Below, in pieces: positions 5,297 to 5,359 of a DNA stretch of 5,359 nucleotides; within the stretch, counting starts at the first letter, position 1; each line of letters opens with the position of its first letter. The DNA comes from Verrucomicrobiia bacterium (GTDB lineage Bacteria; Verrucomicrobiota; Verrucomicrobiia; Limisphaerales; Palsa-1400), in NCBI GenBank assembly GCA_025934545.1, contig JAICXV010000215.1, positions 1-5,359 of the forward strand, written 5' to 3'. The translations under genes and the position numbers were made by a program. A model generated the notes under the pieces. It was not told the origin of the DNA. It saw only the letters and a list, made by a program, of their open reading frames with translations, and made no database searches.

Positions 5297-5359
5297 TTGC
5301 CATGTGGATCGCTAATACAATGACGTGAAAAATCGATGGTATCTGCTGCAGTCCGGCCC

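Overview
The window carries four complete protein genes plus a nested, probably co-transcribed fifth, and the 3' end of a further gene. The organism is most likely a free-living Verrucomicrobiota (Pedosphaera/Limisphaerales type) or a close PVC relative. This is inferred from a Tat-exported Gfo/Idh/MocA oxidoreductase, a membrane-anchored cupredoxin-like 'carboxypeptidase regulatory-like' protein, moderately GC-rich DNA with few Shine-Dalgarno sites, and short palindromic repeats built on GCGGACT/AGTCCGC, which I associate from memory with that group. No taxonomic marker gene is present, so the assignment is tentative.

Layout. Positions 3-248 (+) are the C-terminal end of a helical, TPR-like protein. 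It converges on a small coiled-coil lipoprotein gene (271-714, -). A gap of about 120 bp separates that gene from a divergent gene for an inner-membrane-anchored protein with an amicyanin-like type 1 copper motif (835-1860, +). This gene converges on a two-gene minus-strand unit: an EamA/DMT permease (2567-3487) followed after 7 bp by endonuclease III (nth, 1906-2559). A 190-bp gap then holds a palindromic repeat and a clear intrinsic terminator. The terminator ends the last gene, a Tat-dependent Gfo/Idh/MocA oxidoreductase (3678-5087, -), which has its own good sigma70-like promoter. The right end (5088-5359) is non-coding as far as I can see and holds two more copies of the palindromic repeat in inverted orientation.

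The genes do not form one pathway. Three encode envelope or exported proteins (lipoprotein, copper-site protein, Tat oxidoreductase), one is a permease and one is base-excision repair. The oxidoreductase looks like a self-contained single-gene transcription unit.

I found no defence system, mobile element, CRISPR array or clearly new multi-gene system. The items most worth following are the amicyanin-type copper ligand set in the anchored protein, the three-copy palindromic repeat family, the 8-bp direct repeat around the oxidoreductase promoter, and a tandem 11-residue repeat in the lipoprotein.
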